A DNA stretch of 64,000 nucleotides, taken from the NCBI RefSeq assembly GCF_901709675.1, contig NC_051100.1, positions 13,808,286-13,872,285 of the forward strand, in the 5' to 3' direction. The DNA comes from Syngnathus acus (Eukaryota > Chordata > Actinopteri > Syngnathiformes > Syngnathidae). Positions 1-12,445 of this stretch are shown piece after piece. The position numbers and the translations under genes were made by a program. Numbering within the stretch: the stretch's first letter is position 1; the number at the start of each line of letters is the position of its first letter. Below the pieces are notes generated by a model. The model had not been told where the DNA came from and made no database searches. It saw only the letters and a program-made list of their open reading frames with translations.

Positions 1-331
1 AGTGCTGAATGTGAACATGTTTCACCCAATCCAGCCATGCAGGTACAGTGGCAGCACAGCAGGATCTGACCATCTTTCGCTATTGCTACCCAAGGTCTGA
101 GGGGAGGATCATTCATCCGTTGAGTGTTTTACCTGAAACAGATAATATGACATACCTTATATTATTATCAGTCCCTAATTTGGATATAATATACAAGGCT
201 AGCCCTCTTACTCTCCATTTATGCATATTTTACCTGCCATTTGGTAAGTTTTCTCATGAATCATTCATTTTTGAACAAGAGGCCTTTTGTAATAAAAAAA
301 AAAAGCTTAACAATGTGAGTTTTCATTAGAA
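1..331. other. Unassigned flank
   Basis: AT-rich sequence with no recognisable gene or terminal repeat. A short open frame is present but has no family-like features. Confidence 0.4.
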
Positions 332-724
332 TCACTTCAGTAGTTTTTTCACAATCACACTGTTACTGCCACGTGCGCGCTTTTTCCTTACCTTGGTCAT
401 GAGAAGAAATCGATTCTTGTTTAGGATCTGCCATATCAGCCCATCATGCACAAAACCTGCTGTAAAATACTTGTAGGCATCCAGACACTTGTATGCCTTA
501 AGGTCCTTTTCAGTGTACGGAGATGGTGAATCGACGAGGTAATTATAAATATCTGGATATGAGAGTTCAGGCAGGTCGGCTGTTGCAAAATGCTCGGGCG
601 ATTTTAGCATGCTTCTCGGTAAAAGGTACGGATCCGTTGTGCCAACAAGGTTCAACTTCTCTCTGTAACGTTTCTTGGATTCTTCATCCAAATGCCCAAC
701 TTCGTTGGATAGCAAATCAGCCAT
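332..724 (-). CDS. Fragment of a transposon-associated SWIM/YqaJ-like protein
   Basis: A 130-residue open frame begins MADLLSNEVGHL and contains the run YPDIYNYLVDSPSPYT followed by LKAYKCLDAYKYFTAGFVHD. This block resembles the N-terminal part of multi-copy fish and cnidarian proteins that continue into a SWIM zinc finger and a YqaJ-like exonuclease domain. Neither of those domains is present here, so this is a first exon or a fragment. The tail is basic (KVRKKRARG). Its neighbours on the right are all repeats, which favours a repeat-derived origin. The family link is from memory of the motif; the exact function is unknown. Confidence 0.45.
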   Translation of the reverse strand: MADLLSNEVGHLDEESKKRYREKLNLVGTTDPYLLPRSMLKSPEHFATADLPELSYPDIYNYLVDSPSPYTEKDLKAYKCLDAYKYFTAGFVHDGLIWQILNKNRFLLMTKVRKKRARGSNSVIVKKLLK

Positions 725-891
725 AATTCGGATGAAATCGGTGAAAACGTAGCGCAGAAATCAGACAATCTATACAAACACGTAGGAACGAGCTGACGAG
801 TTGACCGCCAAGATGGCGGCATAACACAAAATCACGTGATAAAACCACGTGACTGCAAAGCCTCTATATGTACGTATATGTATGTGTATAT

Positions 892-1055
892 GCTCGAGTC
901 CACTTCCGGCCCTCCCTGTGTGGAGTTTGCATGTCCTCCCCGTGCCTGCTTGGGTTTTCCCCGGAAACTCCAGTGTCCCCCGCCGGTGATTGCTGGGATA
1001 GGCTCCAGTATGCCCGCGGCCCCCGTGGGGACAAGCGGTACAGATAATGGATGGA
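892..1055 (+). repeat. Truncated teleost tRNA-like interspersed repeat
   Basis: It shares the core phrase GTGTGGAGTTTGCATG, the 'gctgggataggctccag' block and a GGAT-type tail with the longer copy at 53261-53602. The middle is deleted relative to that copy. It runs into an AT microsatellite. Confidence 0.7.
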
Positions 1056-1056
1056 T

Positions 1057-1103
<47 letters not shown>

Positions 1104-1116
1104 TATATATATATAT
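1056..1116. repeat. (TA)n microsatellite
   Basis: Alternating TA run broken once by 'cacat'. It directly abuts the hAT fragment that follows. Confidence 0.9.
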
Positions 1117-1640
1117 TAGGGGTGTAAATCGCGGGTTTTGTCACGATACAATATCATATCGATACAAAGAACCACGATATGATATTTGCCGATATCTTAA
1201 AGCCTGCTGTGATTCATTCACGATACATCACGATATAGTGCTCTACGATCGATATAGAACAATATCCTGATTTATAACAATTCATACGCAAAATCAACAA
1301 GGTACTGCAAACTCTTTATTTAGGAAATTACAAGAGTATTGTAGTATACAAAGTGCTTATTTTAACATTGAACTTTATCAAATTCCTATATTTTTTCTCA
1401 TATAAGTAAGTAAAGAAAAATGAATATTCTTTCTTTTTTTGTATTACCATTAACGTTAAAGTGAACTATTTAATTACAAAACAAAAATAAGTTCTTTATA
1501 ATGAATGTAGTAAACATTACACCTTGACCATATGTTCTAATCCAAATGCAAAAAAACAAACATTCTCTTGCAATACCAGAGAACTATACACTAACTTCTT
1601 GGACACTAGCCATAGCACCAGCCCAGAAGCCGCGTAGTTG
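1117..1640 (+). mobile_element. hAT non-autonomous element, truncated
   Basis: It begins with the terminal sequence TAGGGGTGTAA and is nearly identical to the first ~530 bases of the complete copy at 35564-36326. It stops abruptly where the Tc1 sequence begins, so the right end and right terminal repeat are lost. Confidence 0.8.
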
Positions 1641-1753
1641 TCCTAAATGACTGATGATGATAAATAGAATGCACCTGTGTGTAATCAAGTCTCCGTATAA
1701 ATGCACCTGCTCTTTGATAGTCTCAGGGTTCTGTTTAAAGCGCAGAGAGAACC

Positions 1754-3998
1754 ATGAAGACAAAGGAACACACCAGGCAGGTCCGAGATACTGTTGTGGA
1801 GAAGTTTAAAGCTGGATTTGGATACAAAAAGACTTCCCAAGCTTTAAACATCTCAAGGAGCACTGTGCAAGCAATTATATTGAAATGGAAGGAGTATCAG
1901 ACCACTGCAAATCTACCAAGACCCGGCCGTCCCTCCAAACTTTCATCTCAAACAAGGAGAAGACTGATCAGAGATGCAGCCAAGAGGCCTGAAGGAATGG
2001 GGTCGAAATACAAAAAGTCCTGCCTAGCTACAAAAACAGATATGCTCGAACTTCATTGAATAAAGTACATAAGCAGAAAAGTATATTCACATATTAAATC
2101 AATAAAAGAAATATTTTAAGCATATAATTATACCTACACACCAAATCAATAAAGAAGACATAACTAGACATTTTTAATAGGTGGTAATGACAAAGGTTTT
2201 TATAACTTTATGATCTGATATATATTTCTGAGCACTGTGAAATAAATGTTTTTTGATATATTGCCTAAATAGCTTAATGACCCTTAAGGAACTGTGTAAT
2301 GCATGCCTGATGTTTTTTCTCTAAATCATGGACACGGCCAGAGTCGTCTTGACCGTTCAGTACTTGATTATATCTTGTGTTTTGACTAAACGTCATATGT
2401 CGCCTAAATGCGAGACGCCAGCTTTTCGATTACTACTGAACGCTCTGCACAGAGGGAAATATTTTGCCTAACAAAGAAGAGATACGGTTGGAAGCATGCT
2501 TAAACTAAGAATGTAATGATGTAAGCAAAGACATGGAGTATCAAAAGAACAAACTTTGCATAGTCAGGGAACATTAATAAATTGATGATGTCACAGCCAA
2601 AAGCTCACATAATTCCGTACAAAATGACAAAATTGAAAGAATGACGAATGGATGAGGTGCGACAGTGTAAGAATGGAGCAGAATGTTTACAGGAAGGTCA
2701 CTTGGAGATAAAACCAGCAGGTGCCAGAGGGAGACAGCCAAGGACTCGGCCAAAGATGATCACCAAGGCCGAAAGACAGGATGGAAGACGGCAGCCCCCA
2801 CACACACACCGAATCGTCCATAACCAGCACCCACTCCCATTGAATCAAACCCTACTGCGAACTCGCCCCACCCCAACGACTCATCACCCATCAAACTCGC
2901 CCCACACCGGCCTGTGCAACTGAATATAAGCTGACCAAAGAACCTTGAACGTTGCCTTTTCTGAATGGAGACTTTCTGCTCTTGAAGGGCCCAGCGCTGT
3001 ATTGTACTTTCCTGAAAACAGAGCTTTCTTAACAAGAATTGTGATTGAACTCAACCAACCTGTGTAAGTCTAATTTCTGCTTCAGTGTCTTAGCATTTTC
3101 CTAAATCTGAAGAAATCAAACGAGCACGCAGTGAGTAAATTGGATAACAGGTGAATGGCAATGGCTTTTGCCGTGAGGCGCAGATAGCGCGCTCCCTAAA
3201 TTGTGGACAAAATCCAACAGGCCCATGATCACTCTGGATGAACTGCAGATAACTACAGCTGAGGTGGGAGAGTCTGTCCATAGGACAACAATCAGTCGTG
3301 CACTGCACAAATCTGGCCTTTATGGAAGAGTGGCAAGAAGAAACCCATTTCTCAAAGATATCCATAAAAAGTCTCGTTTAAAGTTTGCCACAAGCCACCT
3401 GGGAGACACACCAAACGTGGAAGAAGAAGGTGCTCTGGTCAGATGAATCCAAAATCGAACTTTTTGGCCACAATGCAAAACGATATGTTTGGCGTAAAAG
3501 CAACACAGCTCATCACCCTGAACACACCATCCCCACTGTCAAACATGGTGGTGGCAGCATCATGGTTTGGGCCTGCTTTTCTTCAGCAGGGACAGGGAAG
3601 ATGGCTAAAATTGATGGGAAGATGGATGGAGCCAAATACAGGACCATTCTGGAAGAAAACCTGTTGGAGACCTGAGACTGGGACGGAGATTTATCTTCCA
3701 ACAGGACAATGATCCAAAACATAAAGCCAAATCTACAATGGAATGGTTCACAAATAGACGTATCCAGGTGTTAGAATGGCCAAGTCAAAGTCCAGACCTG
3801 AATCCAATCGAGAATCTGTGGAAAGAGCTGAAGACTGCTGTTCACAAACGCTCTCCATCCAACCTCACTGAGCTCAAGCTGTTTTGCAAGGAAGAATGGG
3901 CAAGAATTCCAGTCTCTCGATGTGCAAAACTGATAGAGACATACCCCAAGCGACTTGCAGCTGTAATTGCAGCAAAAGGTGGCGCTACAAAGTATTAG
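1754..3998 (+). pseudogene. Tc1 transposase, broken
   Basis: The N-terminal part (1754-1989) is the paired-like helix-turn-helix DNA-binding region (KFKAGFGYKKTSQALNISRS) followed by the GRPSKLS linker. It is cut by a 1230-bp LTR. The catalytic part resumes at 3224 and lies in several frames, including [19 protein letters not shown] with the first catalytic Asp and [14 protein letters not shown] with the Glu. A small deletion near 3660-3672 shifts the frame just before the expected second Asp block. The final frame ends at 3998 with [19 protein letters not shown]. The interruption and frame breaks make it non-functional. Confidence 0.85.
1990..3219. mobile_element. Solo LTR (same family as the 6424-17300 element)
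   Basis: It begins TGAAGGAAT and ends TCCAACA. It is flanked by the 4-base duplication GGCC (1986-1989 and 3220-3223), and on both sides the Tc1 transposase sequence is contiguous once the insert is ignored. It aligns along its length to the 1180-bp LTRs at 6424 and 16121, with scattered differences and an extra ~50 bp near its start. No internal region is present, so it formed by LTR-LTR recombination. Confidence 0.92.
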
Positions 3999-4803
3999 CG
4001 CAAGGGGGCCGAATAATATTGCACGCCCCACTCTTCAGTTTTTTATTTGTTAAAAAAGTTTAAATTACCCAATAAATTTTGTTCCACTTCACGATTGTGT
4101 CCCACTTGTTGTTGATTCTTGACAAAAAATTAAACTTTTATATCTTTATGTTTGAAGCCTGAAATGTGGCGAAATGTTGAAAGGTTCAAGGGGGCCGAAT
4201 ACTTTCGCAAGGCACTGTATATATATACCGTTTTTTTCCGTGTATAATACGCAAAATTTAACTAATTTATTGTCCTAAAATCTGGGGTGCGCATTATACA
4301 TGGGTAAAAAATTTTTTTTATTTTTTTTATTTTATTTTTTATTTTTTATTTTTTTAAGAAAATCATGGTACAACAAAACCAACAACAGGACTGACCGACA
4401 AAGACGTGGAACAAAAAGACAGGGTGACATTACCAAAGACAGGAACAGACACCAAACAGACATCATGACAGTAACACACGCAATGATCCGACGGTGAGCG
4501 AGGGGCAGACAGGACTTAAATACAAAACACGTTACAAGAACAATAGTGTGTTTGTACTGTGCTCTGGTCATTTCGTCAAAGAAGGGATAATAGTCCTCTT
4601 CTCTTCTTGACTGACAATGAATGTGATAGTTTAATACAATCAGCAAATAACAAAATGCGTATTACAGGTAATATTTTATTTCACAACACTTTGCCTTGTT
4701 CCTTTCGTCTCTGCTGTTCACTTCAAACACGCTCCATACGAACGCAATGCTCTCGTATCAGACGCTTGCTCGATCACCTGCTCGTTTGCTGTCACAATGT
4801 ACC

Positions 4804-5116
4804 TGTTGAGTTCGAAGAGTTTTCTTCTTCTTCGGCCATGTTCTCTTAATAATGCACACACTTGGTTGGTTGATTACTTTTCCCGTTTATTTTATTGTCC
4901 GCAACACAGGAGGGCACAAATACACGCACATCAAGTCTTGGATGCGGTTCGCGCTACATAACAACCCGGAACAGGAAGTGTTATAGGAGGTTACAGGAAG
5001 TAGTCCATGATCACCAAAACAAAATCACCTCCAAAATAAAACGACAATTTAAAAGAACATCTTTCCACAACAAAAGATAAACCAACACATTCACTCAGGA
5101 GAACATAAATCCAACA
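4804..5116 (-). repeat. Copia 3' LTR
   Basis: 313 bp, matching the 5' LTR base for base by eye except for a 17-base segment next to a short GGAAGT repeat. It is preceded on the minus strand by the purine tract AAGGGGGGG. Confidence 0.92.
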
Positions 5117-5125
5117 CCCCCCCTT
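5117..5125 (-). promoter_or_regulatory. Copia polypurine tract
   Basis: AAGGGGGGG on the minus strand, immediately upstream of the 3' LTR, is the expected plus-strand primer position. Confidence 0.75.
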
Positions 5126-5137
5126 GTTCTCATGCTG

Positions 5138-6423
5138 TTAACCCATAGCATCTTTTGCATTTCCAAAGAACCATTTTTGAAACTTTCTGAGTCTCACTTT
5201 TGTAACTGGTTTTGTTAGTATGTCTGCAGCCATTTCTTCTGATGGACAGTATTCAATGCAGATTTTCCCTTCATTTAACGCTTCTCGAATGAAGTGATAT
5301 TTCACATCAATGTGCTTCGACCTCTGTCGGTTCACTGGATTTTTACTCAAAGCAATGGCCCCTTGGTTGTCCCCAAACAGTTTGGCACATGTGTACCTTT
5401 TTCTGTCCATCCCGTTTAACAGTTGGATTAAGTACATGCATTCTTGAGTAGTGGTTGCAAGACCAATGTATTCGGCTTCACATGTCGAGAGTGCCACTGT
5501 AGGCTGTTTCTTTGTCTTCCAGGATATTACTGGTCCCTCTTTAGTAAGTGCAAAACAGTACCCTGTTGTACTGCGTCTATCTTTTACAGAGGATGCCCAG
5601 TCAGAGTCACTGTAAGCAATTAGATCTAGGTCCTCACTGCTTTTCTTAAAGATCAGTTCAAAATCATTTGTGCCTTTTAGGTATCTGAGGACTTGTTTTG
5701 CTGTTACTAAGTCCTCTCTCGTGGGTTGAGCTAGTGTTTGAGATAGTCTGCTAACAACCCAGCTTATATCTGGTCTCGTACACGTCATGGCATATATCAG
5801 ACTGCCCACTATTTCTCTATACTCCCTTGGGTTAACTGTCCCATTTGTATCACTTCCTCCACATATAGTAGTGTCCGTTTTTAATTCACACGGTGTGGAT
5901 CTGGGTTTACATTCTGACATCCCAAAACGTTCCAACATTCTTTGAATGTACCTCTTCTGATTCATCCTGATTTCAGCCTCTTTTTGTATAAACTGGATAC
6001 CAAGAAAACTGGATATTTTCCCCAGGTCTTTCATGTTAAACTTTGACCTCATTGTTTCTTTGAATATGTTCAACATGTTCATATTGCTAGCCGCAATGAT
6101 CAAGTCATCTACCCAGATGATAACCAGCAGAGTTTCATGGTCAATGTCTTTCCTGTATACACAGTGATCAGAAAGGTTTCTTTCAAAGTCATTTTGTTCA
6201 AGGTAGTCATTCAAGAGTTTGTACCAGTTTCTCCCTGATTGTTTTAACCCGTAAAGGGATTTCTTTAATTTGTACACCAAATTTTCTCCTGACTCTGTTT
6301 GCTCAAAACCTTCTGGTTGGTCCATGTATATTTCTTCCTCAATGGGAGCATGCAAATATGCAGTTTTAACATCCATTTGGTGGATAATAAGATCATTCTG
6401 GACTGATATTTGCATTAGGGTTC
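5138..6423 (-). pseudogene. pol: Copia reverse transcriptase C-terminal part and RNase H
   Basis: This is the continuation of the split polyprotein: QMDVKTAYLHAPIEEEIYM, LYGLKQSGRNWYKLL and the catalytic VIIWVDDLIIA (VDD in place of the usual YVDD-type box). RNase H has YSDSDWASS, ALSTCEAEYIGL and NQGAIALSKNP. It ends with ILTKPV and a stop 21 bases before the 3' LTR. Its first Met is not the native start, since the upstream half lies beyond the insert at 17301. No internal stop is seen. Confidence 0.93.
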
Positions 6424-7603
6424 TGAAGGAATAGGGTCAAAAGACACAAAACCCGCCTAGCCACAATAACAGATACGCTCACATCTCTTTGGATAAAGTA
6501 TATAAGCAGACAAGTATATTCATGGAGTCAACCAATAAAGCAGACATAACTAGACATTCTTTGATATAAGATAATAACAGAGGTTGCTACAACTTCACGA
6601 TTCAATATGTATTTCTGTGCACTGCAATATAAATGTCTTTTGATATGTTGCTTAAATAGCTTAATGACCCTTAAGGAACTGTGTAATGCATGCCTGATGT
6701 TTGTTCTCTAAATCATGGACACGGCCAGAGTCGTCTTGACCGTTCAGTACTTGATTATATCTTGTGTTTTGACTAAACGTCATATGTCGCCTAAATGTGA
6801 GACGCCAGCTTTTCGATTACTACTGAACGCTCTGCACAGAGGGAAATATTTTGCTTAACAAAGAAGAGATACGTGCGGAAGCATGATTAAACTAAGAATG
6901 TAATGATGTAAGCAAAGACATGGAGTATCAAAAGAACAAACTTTGCATCGTCAGGGAACATTAATAAATTGATGATGTCACAGCCAAAAGCTCACATAAT
7001 TCCGTACAAAATGACAAAATTGAAAGAATGACGAATGGATGAGGTGCGACAGTGTAGGAATGGAGCAGAATGTTTACAGGAAGGTCACTTGGAGATAAAA
7101 CCAGCTGGTGCCAGAAGGAGACAGCCAAGGACTCGGCCAAAGATGATCCCCAAGGCCGAAAGACAGGATGGAAGACGGCAGCCCCCACACACACACCGAA
7201 TCGTCCATACCAGCACCCACTCCCATGGAATCAAACTCTACTGCGAACTCGCCCCACCCCAACGACTCATCACCCATCAAACTCGCCCCACACCGGCATG
7301 AGCAACTGAATATAAGCAGACCAAAGAACCTTGAACGTTGCCTTTTCTGAATGGAGACTTTCTGCTCTTGAAGGGCCCAGCGCTGTATTGTACTTTCCTG
7401 AAAACAGAGCTTTCTTAACAAGAATTATGATTGAACTCAACCAACCTGTGTAAGTCTAATTTCTGCTTCAGTGTCTTTGCATTTTCCTAAATCTGAAGAA
7501 ATTAAACGAGCACGCAGTGAGTGAATTGGATAACAGGTGATTGGCAATGGCTTTTGCCGTGAGGCGCAGATAGCGCTCCCTAAATTGTGGACCAAATCCA
7601 ACA
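6424..7603 (+). repeat. 5' LTR of the LARD-like element
   Basis: TGAAGGAATAGGG...ATCCAACA. A TATA-like 'gaatataagcag' near 7308 lies about 300 bp from the LTR end, a plausible promoter position. A poly(A)-type AATAAA is present near 6963. Confidence 0.9.
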
Positions 7604-7605
7604 AA

Positions 7606-7627
7606 TGGTGACCATCCGACGTGATTT
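7606..7627 (+). promoter_or_regulatory. Primer-binding site, tRNA-Trp type
   Basis: TGGTGACCATCCGACGTGATTT begins two bases after the LTR. It matches the complement of the 3' end of vertebrate tRNA-Trp (TGGTGACCCCGACGTGATTT) with two bases (AT) inserted after TGGTGACC. tRNA-Trp priming is known in some retroviruses. Confidence 0.7.
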
Positions 7628-10600
7628 CTTCAGAAGGGAAAGTGCATGCTCCAGGAAGGATTCTTCCATCTCCGCTCTTGCTCAACAATATTGCAGTCCG
7701 ATCAACACAAAAGGTAAGGGGGAACTTTTTTTTATAAAAATCTCCCAGTTCAGCAATGTTGTGGAGTGAAAGCGGAGTAAAATTAAAATTAAAAATTAAT
7801 AATTTTAGCTCTGTGTTCAGGAATTGTGGTTGTATGTATATATTACATTTATGCTTGTATGGGAACTGGTGAAAAAGTGACGTTTTGTGGAAAAGAAAAG
7901 GAGAAAGGTGGTGAGGACTTCGTCTGATCAGCGAAGGAAACTCACACCGTGGAACTTGTGGGATGCCAATGGCTAGCGTATAGGCACCGGAGTGGCCTCA
8001 ATAGTAGACGCTTAGGGACTTTGTACTGTTGCCTAAGGTCAGGGTCGATTGGATCGGCCAGGCCACCAATACGAGTCGGGGACTCGTGAAAAAGAAAAAA
8101 AAAAAAAAAAGGTGACGGCATCGCTGATATAGCAGGACGGATGCCTGGCGACCTCAATAGTGCGACCTTAGAGACTTATATTGTTGTCTAGGGCGAAGGG
8201 TAACTGGGTTAACCAGGTCGCTACATAATTGTTGAAGTGTGTCTATGATGATATTGTGTGGAAAGCAGGCTTGGCTGTCAGATGGGACAGCGACGCAGCT
8301 AGAGAAGTGAGTGATTAGTTGTGGTGCTGCTGTTCATGGGGTGGAAGTGATGATTTGTGGTTCATGAAGAACAATAAGTTGATTTGTATAAAATTGTTGA
8401 TTTATATTTGGCATGTGAGTTGGAGTCAGAAATATGGCTTAAAAAGAATTTGATAAAGAATGTATATATAATTAGCATGAAGGTTATATCCCATTGTGTG
8501 GTGGGGTTATACTATAACCATTTTTGTTTTCAAAAGGGTGCGGCTCTAAAGTTTGGGCCAAACGGTCAGGTGGGCACAAATGCATATTCTGGACAGAGGT
8601 GGGGGGTTGCATTGTGCGACGTGGTGGTGGCGAGGCTCTCCACACTTCGGTTGCCCCCCCCTTGTCATCAACTGGGAAGATTGTCATGTCTATGTTGTGG
8701 GCCCCGTGTGTTATCTATGTTTGTCTTTGTGTATCAGTTTGTTATAAATGATGGAATTGGGCTAAAATGTTGCACGAAGATGGTGTGCTAGACAATGGTT
8801 TATCAGATTTGCATTGTTAAATGTAAAAATTAGAAATTATAGAATAATCTGAGGGTTGTGGGCAGAAACTGGTCCAAAAAGGAGAGTGCCCAACCCTCAT
8901 AAAAAATGTGAGAGTAAGAGAGAACAGGCATTATTGAATTGGATCAAATTACATAAATTGTGATTGCAGATGTTAAATTTAGGAGGAATTATTGATCGAT
9001 TAGGACATTAGACTATGCAAGGTGGTTACATGTAAGAATAAATCAAAGATTTGAATCACTTAGAGTTAAAAACAACAAATAAAAACGACATTGCAAGGGG
9101 GCACTTTTTATTAAAAGAACACCAAGTTAATTATTGAGTAGGGGGCATTTGTGATTGGGATTAAATTAAGGATAAAATTAGGTCAATGATGAGAAATCAA
9201 TGGTGCTCTGCACAAAAAGGCTAAAATTTTAATGAGGAAATATTTGGAGTACTTGGGTTTATTTTGTTTATTGTTATGTTTTCTTTGTGTTCTTGGGTTA
9301 GGGTTCAGGTGTTCCTTGTTATTTTCTTATCGCCTGCATTGTAAATGTTTTCTTTATGCAGATAGGTTAACAGGCTAGGAATTTAGTGAGGAGATAATTG
9401 ATCAATTGATGGGGGTTAATAATTGTCCAAATTCTAGTCACATGTTTTGAGGGACCACAGCAACAACATTATATTTGGAGGCCATTATTTAGTACGTGAT
9501 GACAGTGTCTAGATAAATAGACTGTTTTATCAAAAATGTGAGTGAAGGAGGAGGTTTGAGTTGTAAGCTGGCATTTGGGTGCCACTTTTAAGAGTCTGTG
9601 CAGGAGCAGAGATTGTTTTTGTTTGTTTTTAAAGATATATTTAACAGTTTATCTCGGTGCAGTAAGGATATAGCAATTCAGAAAGACTTAAAATTAAAAG
9701 CAAAATTACATTTTAATTCTGACATATGCCAGCTAACATGAGGATGGCAAATAAATAAATGAATAAATACTAGCTCAAATGTGGCATGTGTTTTAAATTG
9801 GGCGATAAGATGTTCACTTTCAAGCACTATCATTTAGCGCTGCTGACAACAATAACATATGAGATGGTAAATCAAGGAGGAGTGTCATATTTGGAACACA
9901 GGCGCTGTATGACCTATAGATTGAACAATAACATTCACCGCATATACAACCATGTTGGTAGATTGTTAAATTACATTACAGTTTAATACAAAGGATTTCG
10001 GAACTTTATTTGATGATAAACACTGGAACGAGGATTTTAGCTGTGTTAATGGGTCGGGTGGATGGATTACTCAGGAAAAAAAAAAGAAAGCATTTGATAA
10101 GGGCGGCTTGATAGTAAGATGATGAGTGTGCGCAACTGGTAGGAGACAAAATGTTAAGAGGAAGATTTGGGGTGTAAGGAACAAATACCACACAGGAAGA
10201 CTGATAACACGAAGATAGTTTTGTGAAATTTGTGTCCCAGTGTGTTCTGCCCTAGCGTGTGGCACAAGTCCTGAACTGAGTCCTCTTACTCCACTGGCTG
10301 TCTCAAAATCAACAGAGGACTGTCCCTGGTCATGGGACACCTTTGACCTTTGGGAGAACAACAGGAACTATTATCATGCTTGAAGGGGGCAAGCACAGCT
10401 CTTCACAGGACAAGAACCATACAGTTGGTGGAACACACACAGTTGCAGATCAAAAAGAAAATGGACTGAAAGAACAAAGACAAGATGGACGCATTTGAGA
10501 ATGGCGGACAATCCAGCCCTGAGTCATCATCATGAGAATCTAAGAGGAGAGGCTGCTAAAGACTTGCACGAGGCACATGAAGTCAAACTGGACACATTGC

Positions 10601-11583
10601 TAAAGACTGCTGAAGCATTACAAAGTTGGTGGAGTAAGGGACAAAAGGGATGGAAGTGTGTTTGGGTGCTGGGGCGGACATATCTGAGGAGTTTTGATAA
10701 AAGAGGGAATAATAAGGCTGCTTATTGACACTGAAACGGGGATAAAAAACAAAATACATAGATATGGACAGTGAAGATGCACTAATAATAACAAATCATA
10801 CAACAGCGTGATCAGAAACTGGGCAAAGTGGACATTGATCGATAGAAATTAAATCATTTGAATCATAAATTTCGATATGTAACATAGCATTTCGAAGACA
10901 CGATGAATCTAATTGAAATAATGAAATTTTATAATTGGATCGGTGAAAATTTGGATTCGGGCAAAAGAAGGCTGAATTGCTAAACTTAATTGACCTTTAT
11001 CAAAACGACAGAATTTAATTACACATCAATTGCGACTGATTTATAGGATGCATATTTGAGCTTGAAGGGGTGAGGGGCCATAAGGAAGTTGGAATTCTGG
11101 ATAGTCAGCACAATAGTAATACAGGGCACTACTTAATTAAAAAAGAATACAGTAGGGTTTTTAAATAACAATTACAGTGACATGACCCTTGCGACAATTG
11201 ATTTAAATGGCAATTTATGATAGGTACTTGGGGTTAGGATTAACAATCCATCCATCCATCCATTACTGGTGCGCTCGTCCTTACGAGGGTCACGGAGGAT
11301 TAACAATAATAATTAGAATTTGTCATTTCTGTAGAAATTGCATGTGAAAGCGAAGAGGCTGAATAAAAATTCGGGGAATGCTACAAGATTGTGTTCAAAT
11401 TTGGAACGTGTTGAAGTGGTCAGAAAATGGATGAAAATATAGAAAGAATTCTGTAAAATTGGGCGTGAATTTTAAAGTTGAAAATTTGAAATTTTTCAAA
11501 AGTGGGAAGTTTTGGAATAGGTAGGCATAAGATGAACAGTTCAAAAATTGAAATGGGTTGAGTCAGTGAAAAAAAAAAAAAAT
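7628..11583. other. LARD interior, left part: no gene recognised
   Basis: Leader-like sequence includes two imperfect copies of a ~95-base block (about 7970-8075 and 8130-8225; shared 'cctcaatagt..gac..ttag.gact') separated by an A-tract. A 77-codon frame at 10495-10728 has weak protein-like character but no family I can name. The rest is noncoding by eye. Confidence 0.5.
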
Positions 11584-12445
11584 TACCGTATTTTCCTCCC
11601 TAAAAGGCGCACCTAAAAACCTAAAATTTTCTCAAAAGCCGACAGTGCGCCTTATAGGCCAGTGCGCCTTATATATGGATCAACTGATGAATTTGTTGAT
11701 CCATACTGGTTGTACACAGTGCTCTGCCAAAATGTTTCAGTACGTTTTAGTACGACTAGTAAATTACAAGGTCGCATCGCTTCCCAGCATTACGGCAACT
11801 GTAGTCAGGGGGCGTCACCGAATAGCTGTTGTACCCGCGAGGCTATTTCATGTCAAAATAGGCTGCTCTGTTAATGTTTCGAGTAAATCTACTGATCGAT
11901 ATGGAAGGGAAACATAGGTAAGTAGTACCAATGCGTTAGATCGAACTTTAGTCAGTTCCGATCATTTTATAGGAGATCGTTTGAGAAACGCGATTGTTTA
12001 CACTTTGCTGAGGCTCATGGGAGATTGCGAGCTGAGGCTCGTGAGACTTTGCGGATGGCTAATGCTATTGCGATAGCTGCTATACGTACCAGGCTATTTC
12101 ATGTCAAAATAGGCTGCTCTGTTAATGTTTCGAGTAAATCTACGGATCGATATGGAAGGGAAACATAGGTAAGTAGTACCAATGCGTTAGATCGAACTTT
12201 AGTCAGTTCTGATCATTTTATAGGAGATCGTTTGAGAAACGCGATTGTTTACAGAGGGCTCGTTGGTTATTGGCAAGTGGATGCATACCGCAACCCTAGT
12301 CAACCTCAGTTTGATGCAGTATAGCTTCTATTTTATGCGCCTTATAATCCGGTGCGCCTTATATATGGACAAAGTTTTAAAATGGGCCGTTCATTGAAGG
12401 TGCGCCTTATAACCCGGTGCGCCTTTTAGGGCGGAAAATACGGTA
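11584..12445. mobile_element. MITE-like DNA transposon with internal tandem duplication
   Basis: Left end TACCGTATTTTCC and right end GGAAAATACGGTA are inverted repeats bounded by TA. Repeated 'gcgccttata' motifs lie in both termini. A 162-base block at 11841-12002 recurs at 12092-12253 (period 251) with very few changes. No transposase is present. Confidence 0.82.

Larger units (their letters stand above)
1641..4219 (+). mobile_element. Tc1/mariner element, 5'-truncated and interrupted
   Basis: The right end reads GAATACTTTCGCAAGGCACTGTA-like, the usual terminus of a very common fish Tc1 family, and ends in the TA target. The left terminal repeat is missing: the sequence starts abruptly at the border with the hAT fragment. 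A solo LTR (1990-3219) interrupts the transposase region. Inferred: a dead copy. Confidence 0.85.

Noticed and set aside
4300-4849. Frames in the left part of the outer DNA transposon as a transposase
   Set aside because: Start with low-complexity F/L runs from a T-tract and lack any DDE motif.
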